A stretch of DNA of 64,000 nucleotides from Uliginosibacterium gangwonense DSM 18521 (GTDB taxonomy: Bacteria > Pseudomonadota > Gammaproteobacteria > Burkholderiales > Rhodocyclaceae). The notes below the pieces were generated by a model that saw only the letters and a program-made list of their open reading frames with translations, did not search any database and was not told where the DNA came from. Shown here one piece after another: positions 10,150-19,207 of the stretch; position 1 is the stretch's first letter, and each line of letters begins with the position of its first letter. A program made the translations under genes and the position numbers. Location: NCBI RefSeq assembly GCF_000373965.1, contig NZ_KB892835.1:526985-590984 (forward strand). Reading direction: 5' to 3'.

Positions 10150-10206
10150 GTAGGTGTCCTCCTGGTGTTGTCTCGTAGTCTGTAGCTGCCTGCCAAGCCA
10201 GTCCTG

Positions 10207-10312
10207 TAGCGGCTTTGCCGCTAAAACCTGCGCCTGATGAAACGTCTCCAGACTGTTGTTTTCGGGCGACCCCAGGCCTGCATTCCTGAGCCCGGGTAAC
10301 GGGATTCAGGAA
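10207..10312 (-). repeat. Two hairpins in the araB leader
   Basis: A perfect 7-bp stem TAGCGGC-ttt-GCCGCTA at 10207-10223 and a longer stem at 10283-10312 (TTCCTGA...TCAGGAA enclosing CCCG...CGGG). Both fall between the presumed AraC sites and the araB start, so they would be in the 5' leader if the promoter lies beside those sites. No T-run; function unknown. Confidence 0.4.
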
Positions 10313-10353
10313 GGTTTCCAAGGATTCGTCCAGTGATGTAATGGCGAAAACGA

Positions 10354-10486
10354 TATGGAATTTGTTACTGGTGGCGTCAGGAGTTTATGGCTAAAGATAT
10401 GAAGAAATCTGCTTGGAATCGACTTATGGGCATAAATAGATGGACGAACTGCCTGAATCCTGCCAATCTTATGGATATAATTGCTG
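10354..10486 (-). promoter_or_regulatory. Four direct AraC half-site-like repeats upstream of araB
   Basis: Read towards araB, the 17-mers at 10486-10470, 10441-10425, 10402-10386 and 10370-10354 all end in CCATA. The first, CAGCAATTATATCCATA, agrees with E. coli araI1 (TAGCATTTTTATCCATA) at 14 of 17 positions and has the same orientation relative to araB. The others agree at about 10, 12 and 9 positions. Distances between repeats are 45, 39 and 32 bp. AraC here is nearly identical to the E. coli protein in its DNA-reading helices, so binding is likely for the first site and possible for the others. Confidence 0.6.
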
Positions 10487-10586
10487 CGGCGCGGCTTTTT
10501 TGATGAATTCAGCTATCCGGGGAATTCGTCGCACGCTATGATTTTACGACAATGCCATAGTCAGAACCTGAAAGGGATGGCTGCAC

Positions 10587-11534
10587 ATGTTTGAGTCCGA
10601 TCAGAACAAGCAGGTCAATCCGCTTTTGCCAGGTTACTCGTTTAACCTGTATCTGGTGGGTGGGATGACCCCCATCATTGAAAACGGACCACTGGATTTT
10701 TTCATCGACCGCCCTGGTGGGATGGAAGGCTATATCGTCAATATGACGGTACGTGGCCAGGGCAAGGTATTTGACGGCGCGGACGCGTTTCTGGTCAGCC
10801 CCGGCGATCTGCTGCTGTTTTCCCCCGAAACCCCGCACTATTATGGCCGAGCACAGGGGAGCACCGACTGGTATCACCGCTGGGTGTATTTCCGTCCGCG
10901 TGCCTATTGGGCGAATTGGTTGAACTGGCCGCATCAGACCCGCAAGGTCGGGCGCCTGAGTGTGGGCATTGGGCCTTTGTTCAATGAGTTTGAAGATCTG
11001 TTTATCCAGATCGATCAGACCCATCGCCAGGAAAAGCGCACGGCGGAGGAATTGGCGATCAACCTGCTCGAACGCCTGCTGATCCGCTGCTATGAGGAAA
11101 TCCCTGATAATCAGCCCACCTCGGTGGATGTGCGCATTCGGGCTACCTGCCAGTTCATCGCCAAGAATCTGGCCTCCAATATCGGGTTGGAAGAAATCGC
11201 CCGGCATATCTGTCTGTCCCCTTCACGCCTTGCACATTTGTTCCGCGAGCAAATGGGCGTCAATATTCTGCGCTGGCGCGAAGATCAGCGCATCATTCTT
11301 GCCAAGCATCTTTTGCAGAACACGCGCACGCCGGTGGCGCATATTGCAGGCAAAGTGGGTTATGACGATCAGCTTTATTTTTCCCGCGTCTTCCGCAAAC
11401 GTGTGGGGCTGAGCCCCAGTGCTTTCCGCAAGGCGGTCGAAGAACACCATCCTTCGCTTGTCGATAGTGTTGAATCGGAAGGGCCGCTGCCGGGTGGCGA
11501 GCCTTCATTCGGCAACAAATTGACAGCGGGTTGA
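10587..11534 (+). CDS. araC: Arabinose operon regulator AraC
   Basis: 315 aa; start ATG at 10587 has AGGG 10 nt upstream (an earlier ATG at 10577 hits a stop at once). The N-terminal sugar-binding and dimer domain copies E. coli AraC closely: [56 protein letters not shown] and [20 protein letters not shown]. The C-terminal double helix-turn-helix has [20 protein letters not shown] and [20 protein letters not shown]. The tail is some 20 residues longer than in E. coli. It diverges from araB, precedes galM, and should activate araBDA-ytf in response to L-arabinose and repress itself. Confidence 0.95.
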   Translation: MFESDQNKQVNPLLPGYSFNLYLVGGMTPIIENGPLDFFIDRPGGMEGYIVNMTVRGQGKVFDGADAFLVSPGDLLLFSPETPHYYGRAQGSTDWYHRWVYFRPRAYWANWLNWPHQTRKVGRLSVGIGPLFNEFEDLFIQIDQTHRQEKRTAEELAINLLERLLIRCYEEIPDNQPTSVDVRIRATCQFIAKNLASNIGLEEIARHICLSPSRLAHLFREQMGVNILRWREDQRIILAKHLLQNTRTPVAHIAGKVGYDDQLYFSRVFRKRVGLSPSAFRKAVEEHHPSLVDSVESEGPLPGGEPSFGNKLTAG

Positions 11535-11569
11535 AAAGATCTTCAATATTTATCTACCAGGAGTACATG

Positions 11570-12604
11570 ATGACTGACACCACTGTCATGGCGCCAGATG
11601 GCAAGCCGGTGACATATCTTCGGATTGAAAACGATGGCCTTCAACTGGAATTGATGGACTGGGGGGCGACCTGGTTGTCGTGTCTGGTGCCGATGAAGGA
11701 TCGTTCGCGCCGTGAAGTGCTGCTGGGCTGTCACGATCTGCAGGGGTGGTTCGCGCAGAAGTCCTACCTGAATGCCACAGTGGGGCGGTATGCCAATCGT
11801 ATCAAGGATGCAAAGATCGCCCGTGATGGCAAGGTTTACGCATTGGACGCCAACCAGGGTGGCAAGCACCAGCTTCACGGTGGGGCTGGCGGCTTCTCGC
11901 ATCAGCGCTGGACGATCCTGGAGAAATCCCGTGAGCATGTGCGTTTCGGCATTCTGTCTGCCGATGGCGATCAGGGCTTCCCCGGCAACCTGAATCTGCG
12001 TGTGATCTATCGCGTACTCCCTGGCCAGCGCATCCAGATGGAATGCGAAGGCGAGGTCGATGCATTGAGCCCTCTGGGGCTGACCAATCATGCCTACTTC
12101 AATCTGAATGGCGTCAAGGGCGATATTCGCCAGCATCGCTTGCAGATCGCAGCGGCGCGTTACATGCCGATTGATGCGGAGATGATCCCGCCGGGGCCGC
12201 CGGTCGGTGTGGAAGGCACCAGTTTTGATTTCCGCACGCAGCATGTGATTGGCGAGCGTTTCCTGGCTGATGAGCAGCAGAAGCTGGCGGGGGGCTACGA
12301 CCACTCCTTCCTGCTGGATGACGCACGCATGGATGTGGTTGCCTCCGTATTGAATTCGGCGGACGACAAGCTGGAAATGCGGCTCTACACCGATTCACCC
12401 GCCGTGCAGTTTTATAGCGGAAATTTCCTGGCTGGCACTAATAGCCGCGAGGGCGGGCAGTATGCGGCGTGCGAGGGGCTGTGTCTGGAACCGGGCTTCC
12501 TGCCCGACAGCCCCAATCACCCCGAATGGCCGCAGCCGGATTGCTGGTTGGCACCAGGGCAGGTGTATCGCCAGACCATGGCCTGGGAGTTTGTTGCCAA
12601 GTAA
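11570..12604 (+). CDS. galM: Aldose 1-epimerase (mutarotase)
   Basis: Interconverts alpha and beta anomers of aldoses; here it would supply the anomer that AraA uses. 344 aa from the ATG at 11570, 6 nt after AGGAG (the adjacent ATG at 11567 is too close to it). GalM-type motifs: VGRYANRIKDAK, KHQLHGGAGGFSHQRW (first active-site His), GLTNHAYFNL (second His) and CLEPGFLPDSPNHPEWP (catalytic Glu). It starts 35 nt after the araC stop in the same direction, so araC-galM is probably one transcript, ended by the terminator at 12634. Confidence 0.93.
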   Translation: MTDTTVMAPDGKPVTYLRIENDGLQLELMDWGATWLSCLVPMKDRSRREVLLGCHDLQGWFAQKSYLNATVGRYANRIKDAKIARDGKVYALDANQGGKHQLHGGAGGFSHQRWTILEKSREHVRFGILSADGDQGFPGNLNLRVIYRVLPGQRIQMECEGEVDALSPLGLTNHAYFNLNGVKGDIRQHRLQIAAARYMPIDAEMIPPGPPVGVEGTSFDFRTQHVIGERFLADEQQKLAGGYDHSFLLDDARMDVVASVLNSADDKLEMRLYTDSPAVQFYSGNFLAGTNSREGGQYAACEGLCLEPGFLPDSPNHPEWPQPDCWLAPGQVYRQTMAWEFVAK

Positions 12605-12633
12605 GCTGCCCGTTGTCGGGGCGCGGGCGTATC

Positions 12634-12664
12634 AAGGCCAAGCCTGGGGGCTTGGCCTTTTTCG
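12634..12664 (+). terminator. Rho-independent terminator of araC-galM
   Basis: Perfect 11-bp stem AAGGCCAAGCC / GGCTTGGCCTT with a 4-nt loop, followed by TTTTTC, 30 nt after the galM stop. Confidence 0.9.
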
Positions 12665-12820
12665 TTTGGATGGCGGATCAATCCGCTCCGCTCAAGCTCG
12701 GGTGCCGTCCGTCACGGGTGCCGAATAATGTGCGGGTGGAGTGGGGCACGAATTTTTACGTTCTATCTGGCCTACCCGCAGGGCCTTGTACTACCGATTG
12801 TCGCTTTGGGGTTCCAGCCA

Positions 12821-13201
12821 TCAATGCAGGGTGCGCGGGCCGATCAGGAAAAACTCCGGGATTTCGGCCGTAAACTCGGTGCCGTCTTCGGCCTTCATCA
12901 GGTAGGCACCACGCATTGAGCCAAACGGTGTGGCCAGCACGCAACCGCTGGAGTATTCAAAGCTCTCGCCCGGGGCGAGTGTGGGCTGCTCGCCAACGAC
13001 GCCTTCACCTTCCACCTCTTCCTGATCGCCATTGGCGTTGCTGATGTACCAATGGCGGCGGAGCAATTTGACGGTGATTTTGCTGATGTTGCTGATCTGG
13101 ATCTTGTAGCCAAACACATAGCGGGCGCTGTCTGCGTCGGACTCTTCGGCCAGATACTGGGTCTGGACTTCAACCTGGAGGCGGTAATCTTCGTTCGTCA
13201 T
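12821..13201 (-). CDS. apaG: ApaG domain protein
   Basis: 126 aa, the usual ApaG length. Single fibronectin-type beta-sandwich domain: [40 protein letters not shown] and [14 protein letters not shown] are typical. In enterobacteria ApaG lies with apaH and ksgA and has been linked to Co2+/Mg2+ tolerance; the biochemical role is not settled. Here it diverges from rpe across 78 nt, a common betaproteobacterial neighbourhood. Confidence 0.93.
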   Translation of the reverse strand: MTNEDYRLQVEVQTQYLAEESDADSARYVFGYKIQISNISKITVKLLRRHWYISNANGDQEEVEGEGVVGEQPTLAPGESFEYSSGCVLATPFGSMRGAYLMKAEDGTEFTAEIPEFFLIGPRTLH

Positions 13202-13279
13202 GGGGTGATTTTTCTGTTGGCTGCCACGTGCAGGGGCTGGATAATGCGGGTTTTGTTGCTGATTCTACAAGAGCCTACG

Positions 13280-13981
13280 ATGTCCGACAGAGCCTTTGTG
13301 CTAGCCCCCAGCCTGCTGGCCGCCAATTTTGCCCACTTGGGCCGTGAAGTTGAGAATGTGATTGCAGCGGGAGCCGACTGGTTACATTTTGACGTGATGG
13401 ATGGCCATTATGTGCCAAATATCTCCTTTGGTCCGGTGGTTTGCGAAGCGATCCGCCCCTACACCCAGGCGCCGATAGATGTGCACCTGATGACCGAACC
13501 GGTCGACATGCTGGTGCCCATGTTTGCCAAGGCGGGTGCAAACATCATCACTTTCCACCCGGAGGCTTCGCGCCACGTGGATCGTACCCTGCAACTGATC
13601 CGTGAGAACGGCTGTCAGGCCGGGCTGGTGTTCAATCCGGCCACACCGCTGGATTGGCTGGACCATGTGATGGACAAGATTGATCTGATCATGCTGATGT
13701 CGGTCAACCCCGGCTTTGGCGGTCAGAGTTTCATTCCTTCCACGCTGCCCAAGGCCCGCGCTGCCCGTGCCCGTCTGGATGCCTATGAGCGTGAGACGGG
13801 CAAGCACATCCGCCTGGAGATTGATGGTGGGGTGAAGGCTGGCAATATTGCCGAAATTGCCGCCGCTGGGGTGGATACCTTCGTGGCTGGTTCTGCCGTG
13901 TTTGGGGCTGGTAAGGATAGTGACCCAAACCGTTACGATAGCGTGATCGGTGAGATGCGTGCCCAACTGGCAAAGGTGTAA
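13280..13981 (+). CDS. rpe: Ribulose-phosphate 3-epimerase
   Basis: Interconverts D-ribulose 5-phosphate and D-xylulose 5-phosphate. 233 aa from ATG 13280; the open frame continues upstream over apaG but conservation begins at [19 protein letters not shown]-barrel motifs: [19 protein letters not shown] (metal and phosphate binding), [27 protein letters not shown] (phosphate loop) and LEIDGGVK. The ribosome site is weak (AAGAG). It heads a co-oriented run reaching to trpD and handles the xylulose 5-phosphate made by AraD. Confidence 0.96.
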   Translation: MSDRAFVLAPSLLAANFAHLGREVENVIAAGADWLHFDVMDGHYVPNISFGPVVCEAIRPYTQAPIDVHLMTEPVDMLVPMFAKAGANIITFHPEASRHVDRTLQLIRENGCQAGLVFNPATPLDWLDHVMDKIDLIMLMSVNPGFGGQSFIPSTLPKARAARARLDAYERETGKHIRLEIDGGVKAGNIAEIAAAGVDTFVAGSAVFGAGKDSDPNRYDSVIGEMRAQLAKV

Positions 13982-13985
13982 GGCG

Positions 13986-14564
13986 GTGTTTTCACTTACC
14001 GGACTGCGCTTGGGCGCGGCAGTTGGCCTGCTATCGCTTGTTGCATGCGCCCAGGCAGCGGTACGTGACGAGGTGAGCTATCAGTTCTACGACCTGAGTC
14101 TGCGGACAGGGGAGAGCGTTTATCAGGCGCTCAGTCGAAGCTCGCCTATCCGCAGCGAAGGCAAAGTGTTTTTTGGTTACACCACCTGGAATGTCCACTG
14201 GAACTACCGCTGGTGGCGTGAGGGTGATGGCCAGTGCAGGATTACTGAGAACACCGTGCTGGTGTCCAGCATCATCCAGCTACCGCAGTTGCGCGGGGAT
14301 TTGGGGCGGCTGCAGGAGCGCTACGAGCGGGCGTTTGCGGCGCTCAAGCTGCACGAACAGGGGCATGTCGACATCGGGCGCAGTGTGGCGAAGGAAATTG
14401 ACCACTTCATCCTGAGCCTGCCTGAGAAGGCAAGCTGCGCGCAACTTGAACAGGCCGCCAACACGGGTGCGCGAGACATCCTGGCGCATTCAAAGGGACA
14501 GGATCGTGATTACGACGCACGTACCGGGCATGGCAAAACCCAGGGGGCGTGGTTTGATTTTTGA
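13986..14564 (+). CDS. Secreted DUF922 family protein (putative Zn-dependent peptidase)
   Basis: 192 aa from GTG at 13986, which starts a signal peptide (MFSLTGLRLGAAVGLLSLVA, cleavage near AQA-AVR); an ATG at 13950 would overlap rpe by 32 nt. The mature part resembles DUF922: a YDL...TGESVYQAL-like N-terminal half, WNVHWNYRWW, and the zinc-protease-like LKLHEQGHVDIGRSVAKEID, an HExxH variant (HEQGH). A periplasmic metalloprotease is suggested for this family but not shown. It begins 4 nt after rpe and may be co-transcribed with it. Confidence 0.75.
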   Translation: MFSLTGLRLGAAVGLLSLVACAQAAVRDEVSYQFYDLSLRTGESVYQALSRSSPIRSEGKVFFGYTTWNVHWNYRWWREGDGQCRITENTVLVSSIIQLPQLRGDLGRLQERYERAFAALKLHEQGHVDIGRSVAKEIDHFILSLPEKASCAQLEQAANTGARDILAHSKGQDRDYDARTGHGKTQGAWFDF

Positions 14565-14579
14565 GGAAATGACCAAGGT

Positions 14580-15257
14580 ATGGTGACGGTTTCACATCAA
14601 CACATGCATGCCGGGGATGAATCAGCCGCACGGGCTTCGCTGCTGAAAGCCTTCCGCCTGATGAGCATGCGCGGGCTGAATGCCGGTACGGCGGGGAACG
14701 CCAGCCTGCGATACGGAGATGGTTTCCTGATCACGCCTTCCGGCATCCCCGCCGAGGAGCTGGCCGAGGAAGACCTCGTCTGGCTGAATTTTGCAGGCGG
14801 AATGCGCGGTAACCGCAAACCCTCCTCGGAATGGCGGTTGCACCACGACATCCTGTTGGCTCGCCCCGAAGTGGGCGCAGTGATGCACGCGCATTCGCCT
14901 TGCGCCACCGCATTGGCTTGCCATGGTGAAGCCATTCCCGCGTTTCACTATATGGTGTTGCGCTTCGGCGGGCCGGATGTCCCCTGTGCCGCGTATGCAA
15001 CCTATGGCACCCAGGCATTGTCTGATACCGTGTTGTCCGCTTTGCAGGAACGCACTGCCTGTCTGATGGCCAATCATGGCATGGTCGTGCTGGGCGAGGA
15101 CGCCCCCAGGGCGATTGCGGCGGCAATCGAGTTCGAGTCGCTGTGCGAGCATTACTGGCGGGCCCGTCTGCTGGGTCAGCCGCGTATTCTGAGTCCGCAG
15201 GAATTGGCGCAGGTCGAGGCGCAATTCACGCAATATGGGCAGACCAGTCAGCAGTAA
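14580..15257 (+). CDS. Class II aldolase/adducin family protein
   Basis: 225 aa, fuculose-phosphate-aldolase/AraD fold. Motifs: MRGLNAGTAGNASLRYGDGF, ITPSGIPAEEL, VMHAHSPCATALACHG (two zinc His) and CLMANHGMVVLGED (third His). The family covers aldolases, epimerases and decarboxylases acting on small sugar phosphates; the substrate cannot be read from sequence. Starts at GTG 14583 or ATG 14604 are possible, since AAGG lies almost next to ATG 14580. It sits between the DUF922 gene and a TPR gene and has no kinase partner nearby. Confidence 0.85.
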   Translation: MVTVSHQHMHAGDESAARASLLKAFRLMSMRGLNAGTAGNASLRYGDGFLITPSGIPAEELAEEDLVWLNFAGGMRGNRKPSSEWRLHHDILLARPEVGAVMHAHSPCATALACHGEAIPAFHYMVLRFGGPDVPCAAYATYGTQALSDTVLSALQERTACLMANHGMVVLGEDAPRAIAAAIEFESLCEHYWRARLLGQPRILSPQELAQVEAQFTQYGQTSQQ

Positions 15258-15350
15258 TCAAGCAGGTGCCACCGATAGATGGCGCAAGACGCGTAACAAT
15301 GTTTTGTATATGCTGGCGAGCTTCCGTTGGCATCCAAGTGAGGAATTGCT

Positions 15351-16094
15351 ATGCCGTTTGTAGGCATTGGTTTGCATGTGCTGGTCGCAATTTTCTTCGC
15401 AGTTCACGCCATCCGGCGTGGTGCGGATATGTATTGGCTGCTCATCCTGTTTATGTTCCCTCTGCTGGGGAGCATCGTGTATTTCTTTGCTATTTACCTG
15501 CCCGAGTTGCGTGGCAGCCGCGCTGTGCATGTGGCACGCCGGGCGGTGGCACAGGCCATTGATCCAGGTCGTGAGTTGCGCGAAGCGAACCGTAGTTTTG
15601 AGATGGCGCCCACGATCGACAATCGCCTGCGTCTGGCGGAAGCCCTTCTCAATGCGGGGGATGCTGCCCGTGCCTTGACGCACTACTCGGAAGCTGCTCA
15701 GGGGCCTTTCGCAGATGACCCCAAATTGCTGCGTGGATTGGCGGCCACCCAGCTTGAATTGGGGCAGATGGATGCCTCGCGCATCACCCTGGACCGCTTG
15801 TTTGCCGCTCATGCCGAATTGCGTCGCCAACCCCAGCTTGCCTTGCTGTATGCACGTGTCTTGGCGGGTACCCGTGATGCAGGTGCACGGGATGCCTTTG
15901 AGGCCGCGCTGACTGTGGCGGCAGATGCTGAGGTTAAGTGCCGCTTTGCGGAATGGCTGGCAGAAAACGGAGATGGGAGTCGTGCTCAGACCTTGTATGC
16001 TGAAATCATCAAGGATTCCGCGCACTGGCATAAGCATGCCAAGGCACATAACGCAGAATGGTTCCGCCGCGCTCGTGCGGCGCTTGGTCAGTAA
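15351..16094 (+). CDS. Membrane-anchored TPR-like protein, unknown function
   Basis: 247 aa; GAGG 8 nt before the ATG. Two hydrophobic segments at residues 1-20 and 27-47 (YWLLILFMFPLLGSIVYFF resembles the short N-terminal domain seen before phospholipase-D-like proteins). The rest is alpha-helical with tetratricopeptide-like repeats: NRLRLAEALLNAGDAARALT, LRGLAATQLELGQMDASRIT and FAEWLAENGDGSRAQTLYAE. A cytoplasmic scaffold tethered to the inner membrane is likely. It lies 12 nt before gph and may be co-expressed; I do not recognise a named family. Confidence 0.75.
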   Translation: MPFVGIGLHVLVAIFFAVHAIRRGADMYWLLILFMFPLLGSIVYFFAIYLPELRGSRAVHVARRAVAQAIDPGRELREANRSFEMAPTIDNRLRLAEALLNAGDAARALTHYSEAAQGPFADDPKLLRGLAATQLELGQMDASRITLDRLFAAHAELRRQPQLALLYARVLAGTRDAGARDAFEAALTVAADAEVKCRFAEWLAENGDGSRAQTLYAEIIKDSAHWHKHAKAHNAEWFRRARAALGQ

Positions 16095-16106
16095 GGATTG
16101 CTGTAG

Positions 16107-16784
16107 ATGAATTTGCGTCGTTTTGAAGGTGTAAAAGCCGTTTTCTTCGATCTGGATGGCACCTTGGTCGATTCGATTGTTGACTTGGCGGAAGCTGGGC
16201 GCCGCATGCTGGCAGAGTTGGGTGAGGCCACGCGGGATGACGCCGAGATCAGTCATTTCGTCGGCAAAGGTATTCCCGTGCTGGTCGAGCGCTGCCTCGC
16301 GGTGGGGCGCGCCCCGGTGTCGGCAGAGCGCCTGCAATATGCCATCGAGGTGTTCATGCGCCATTATGGCGACACCAATGGGCTGCTCTCCGCCGCCTAT
16401 CCGGGCGTGGCTGAAACCCTGGTCGAACTCAAGGGGCGTGGTGTGCGGATGGGGTGCGTGACGAACAAGGCGGAAGCCTTTGTCGCACCGCTCATGAAAA
16501 AGCTGGATCTGTGGCACTTCATGGATTGCATTGTCGGTGGGGATACGTTGGCCAAGAAAAAGCCTGACCCGGAACCCCTCTGGCATGCCTGCGAGCAACT
16601 TGGGGTTGCCCGCGAACATGCGCTGATGGTGGGAGATTCGAGCAATGACGCCCTGTGCGCGCGTCGTGCGGGCATCCCGGTGGTGCTGATGACCTATGGT
16701 TACAATGAAGGTGTTGCGGTAGACAGCGTCGATTGTGACGGGTTACTATCGAACTTCATTGAGCTTCCGCCCCTGTTGGTTTGA
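16107..16784 (+). CDS. gph: Phosphoglycolate phosphatase
   Basis: HAD-superfamily phosphatase, 225 aa, removing phosphate from 2-phosphoglycolate. Motif I FFDLDGTLVDS (nucleophile Asp in residues 14-24), motif II VTNKAE, motif III Lys in KKKPDPEPL and motif IV MVGDSSNDALCARRAG are all present, and the alpha-helical cap lies between motifs I and II. AAGGAT 9 nt before the ATG. The order rpe-...-gph-trpE is common in betaproteobacteria, which supports Gph rather than another HAD phosphatase. Confidence 0.9.
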   Translation: MNLRRFEGVKAVFFDLDGTLVDSIVDLAEAGRRMLAELGEATRDDAEISHFVGKGIPVLVERCLAVGRAPVSAERLQYAIEVFMRHYGDTNGLLSAAYPGVAETLVELKGRGVRMGCVTNKAEAFVAPLMKKLDLWHFMDCIVGGDTLAKKKPDPEPLWHACEQLGVAREHALMVGDSSNDALCARRAGIPVVLMTYGYNEGVAVDSVDCDGLLSNFIELPPLLV

Positions 16785-16943
16785 TGGTGTAACAAGGGCG
16801 GCACATCCACTCACAGATATTCGTATTTCGTTATCGTGACTTGCAAAAGCCTGTTTCTCGTGAAGGAGACCCTCCCGGCTTGCGCGGCCTTGGTTTGGCA
16901 GCGCGACGGGGGTTCATGGCGCGTGCTTTGAGCAGCGTCACAG

Positions 16944-16961
16944 GCCGGAGTGCGCTCCGGC
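16944..16961 (+). repeat. Hairpin in the trpE leader
   Basis: Perfect 7-bp GC-rich stem GCCGGAG-tgcg-CTCCGGC, 36 nt before the trpE start, with no T-run. No leader peptide with tandem Trp codons is visible in the 212-nt gap, so classical trp attenuation is not supported. Confidence 0.45.
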
Positions 16962-16996
16962 TGGCATTTCCTGAAATAGCAGAAACCGGAGTCATG

Positions 16997-18496
16997 ATGA
17001 CCGAACAAGAATTCCAGGCGCTGGCCGCCCAGGGCTACAACCGTATCCCGCTTACCGTCGAGACGTTTGCAGATCTCGACACCCCCCTCTCGATCTACCT
17101 CAAGCTCGCCAATGAGCCTTACACCTACCTGCTCGAATCCGTGCAGGGTGGTGAGCGCTTTGGCCGCTATTCCATCATCGGCCTGCGGGCCAACACCCGC
17201 ATCGAAGTGCGTGAGCGCACGGTGCTGCTGTTGGCGCATGACCGCATTCTGGAGCGCCGTGATTACGGCGACCCACTCGCCTACATCGGCGAATTCATGC
17301 AGCGTATCAAGGTGCCGCCCAAGAATGGCCTGCCGCGCTACTGCGGTGGTTTGGTCGGCAGCTTCGGTTATGACACCGTGCGCTACATCGAATCCAAGCT
17401 TGCCGCACATCGGCCTAACGATGACCTGAATCTGCCAGACATCACCCTGCTGCTCTCGGAAGAACTGGCGATTGTCGATAATCTCTCCGGCAAGCTTACC
17501 CTGGTGGTGTATGCCGAACCCGAGGTGCCCGGTGCCTACAAGCGTGCCCAGCGGCGCTTGGCCGAACTGGTCGCCAAACTGCGCGCACCCGTGGATATTC
17601 CGGCGGATATCCGTACCACACCGCAGCCTGCCGTCTCCTCATTTGGGGAAGAGGCGTTCAAGGCTGCTGTGCGCCGGGGCAAGGAATACATTGTTGAAGG
17701 CGACATCATGCAGGTGGTGCTCTCGCAGCGCATGAGCAAGCCTTTTGCCGCTAGCCCCTTGGCGCTGTACCGCAGCCTGCGGGCACTGAATCCATCACCC
17801 TACATGTTCTACTTCAATCTGGAAGAGTTTCATATTGTGGGGGCTTCGCCGGAAATCCTCGTCAAGCTCGAAGGCGAGGAAGAGGGGCAGCGTGTCACGG
17901 TGCGGCCGATTGCCGGCACGCGCAAGCGTGGTGCCAATGCCGAAGAAGATCAGGCGCTGGAAAAGGATCTGCTGAGTGACCAGAAGGAATGCGCTGAGCA
18001 TCTGCAGTTGCTTGACCTCGGGCGCAACGACGTGGGCCGCGTGGCCGTGACCGGCACGGTGAAAGTCACTGAACGCTTCACGGTTGAGAAGTATTCTCAT
18101 GTTATGCATATCGTATCCAATGTGGAAGGCATGCTGCCTGCCGACCAGGACCGCCGTGCGGCGGCGCTGGCCGTGCTGCGTGCCACCTTCCCGGCGGGTA
18201 CGGTGAGCGGGGCGCCCAAGATCCGCGCCATGCAGATCATCGATGAACTGGAACCCATCAAGCGTGGCGTGTATTCGGGCGCAGTCGGGTATCTGGGTTT
18301 TGATGGCGACGTGGATGTGGCCATTGCAATCCGTACCGCGCTCATCAAGGACAAAACCCTCTATGTTCAGGCCGGTGCCGGGATCGTCGCCGATTCCGAC
18401 CCGGATGCCGAATGGCAGGAAACGCTCAACAAGGCCCGCGCTGTGCTACGTGCGGCTGAGCTTGCCGAAGGCGGTCTGGACACCTACTTCGATTGA
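16997..18496 (+). CDS. trpE: Anthranilate synthase component I
   Basis: 499 aa from ATG 16997, 5 nt after GGAG; the open frame runs 52 codons further upstream but that part looks non-coding. Makes anthranilate from chorismate with TrpG. The N-terminal regulatory site contains the tryptophan-feedback motif [12 protein letters not shown]; the chorismate-binding domain shows [56 protein letters not shown] and [20 protein letters not shown]. Followed by trpG after 130 nt. Confidence 0.96.
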   Translation: MTEQEFQALAAQGYNRIPLTVETFADLDTPLSIYLKLANEPYTYLLESVQGGERFGRYSIIGLRANTRIEVRERTVLLLAHDRILERRDYGDPLAYIGEFMQRIKVPPKNGLPRYCGGLVGSFGYDTVRYIESKLAAHRPNDDLNLPDITLLLSEELAIVDNLSGKLTLVVYAEPEVPGAYKRAQRRLAELVAKLRAPVDIPADIRTTPQPAVSSFGEEAFKAAVRRGKEYIVEGDIMQVVLSQRMSKPFAASPLALYRSLRALNPSPYMFYFNLEEFHIVGASPEILVKLEGEEEGQRVTVRPIAGTRKRGANAEEDQALEKDLLSDQKECAEHLQLLDLGRNDVGRVAVTGTVKVTERFTVEKYSHVMHIVSNVEGMLPADQDRRAAALAVLRATFPAGTVSGAPKIRAMQIIDELEPIKRGVYSGAVGYLGFDGDVDVAIAIRTALIKDKTLYVQAGAGIVADSDPDAEWQETLNKARAVLRAAELAEGGLDTYFD

Positions 18497-18626
18497 TACG
18501 CGGTTGAACAAGGATGCGTGTGGCATCGTGCCGCCCGGTGGTGTTGAAGCAGGTGGCCCTTGTTTTTCGCGCATGAATCGAATCAAGCGCCTGCACCGGA
18601 TACAGGCGTCTTAAGAGGATACGAAC

Positions 18627-19190
18627 ATGTTGTTGATGATCGATAATTATGACAGCTTCACCTACAACCTCGTCCAATACTTTGGCGAACTGGGTGCTGA
18701 TGTGCACGTGTATCGCAACGATGCGATCACCATTGAGCAGATTGAATTGATGCAGCCCGAGCGGTTGGTGGTCTCCCCCGGCCCCTGCACACCGAAGGAG
18801 GCGGGTATCTCGGTGGCAGCAATCCAGCATTTTGCAGGCAAGCTGCCGATTCTGGGGGTATGCCTGGGGCATCAAAGCATCGGTGCGGCCTTTGGCGGCA
18901 AGATCATTCATGCCAAGCGCCAGATGCACGGCAAGATTTCCCCCATCCATCATGCCGATGTCGGGGTATTCAAGGGGCTGCCCAATCCCTTCAATGCCAC
19001 GCGTTACCATTCACTGGCTATTGAGCGTGAGAGCCTGCCGGACTGCCTGGAAATCACGGCTTGGACCGAAGATGGCGAAATCATGGGCGTGCGCCACAAG
19101 AGCCTGCAGATCGAAGGGGTGCAGTTCCACCCCGAGTCAATCATGACTGAGGGCGGCCACCGCCTACTCAAGAACTTCCTGGACGTTTGA
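18627..19190 (+). CDS. trpG: Anthranilate synthase component II (glutamine amidotransferase)
   Basis: 187 aa class I amidotransferase that supplies ammonia to Trp[21 protein letters not shown] at the N terminus, oxyanion motif VVSPGPCTP, nucleophile Cys in [13 protein letters not shown], and the His-Glu pair in [20 protein letters not shown] precedes the ATG by 7 nt. The same subunit may serve p-aminobenzoate synthase (PabA role), as often happens in this group; no separate pabA is in the window. Confidence 0.96.
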   Translation: MLLMIDNYDSFTYNLVQYFGELGADVHVYRNDAITIEQIELMQPERLVVSPGPCTPKEAGISVAAIQHFAGKLPILGVCLGHQSIGAAFGGKIIHAKRQMHGKISPIHHADVGVFKGLPNPFNATRYHSLAIERESLPDCLEITAWTEDGEIMGVRHKSLQIEGVQFHPESIMTEGGHRLLKNFLDV

Positions 19191-19207
19191 GACGAGGAGA
19201 AATTTTG

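Noticed and set aside
10150-10586. CRP site in the ara regulatory gap
   Set aside because: I looked for TGTGA-N6-TCACA-like symmetry and found no convincing match.
15258-16619. 453-codon minus-strand frame over the TPR and gph genes
   Set aside because: Both plus-strand genes have ribosome sites and family motifs; the antisense frame has none.
16785-16996. Possible trp attenuator leader before trpE
   Set aside because: A hairpin exists, but no short peptide frame with consecutive Trp codons and no terminator T-run is present.
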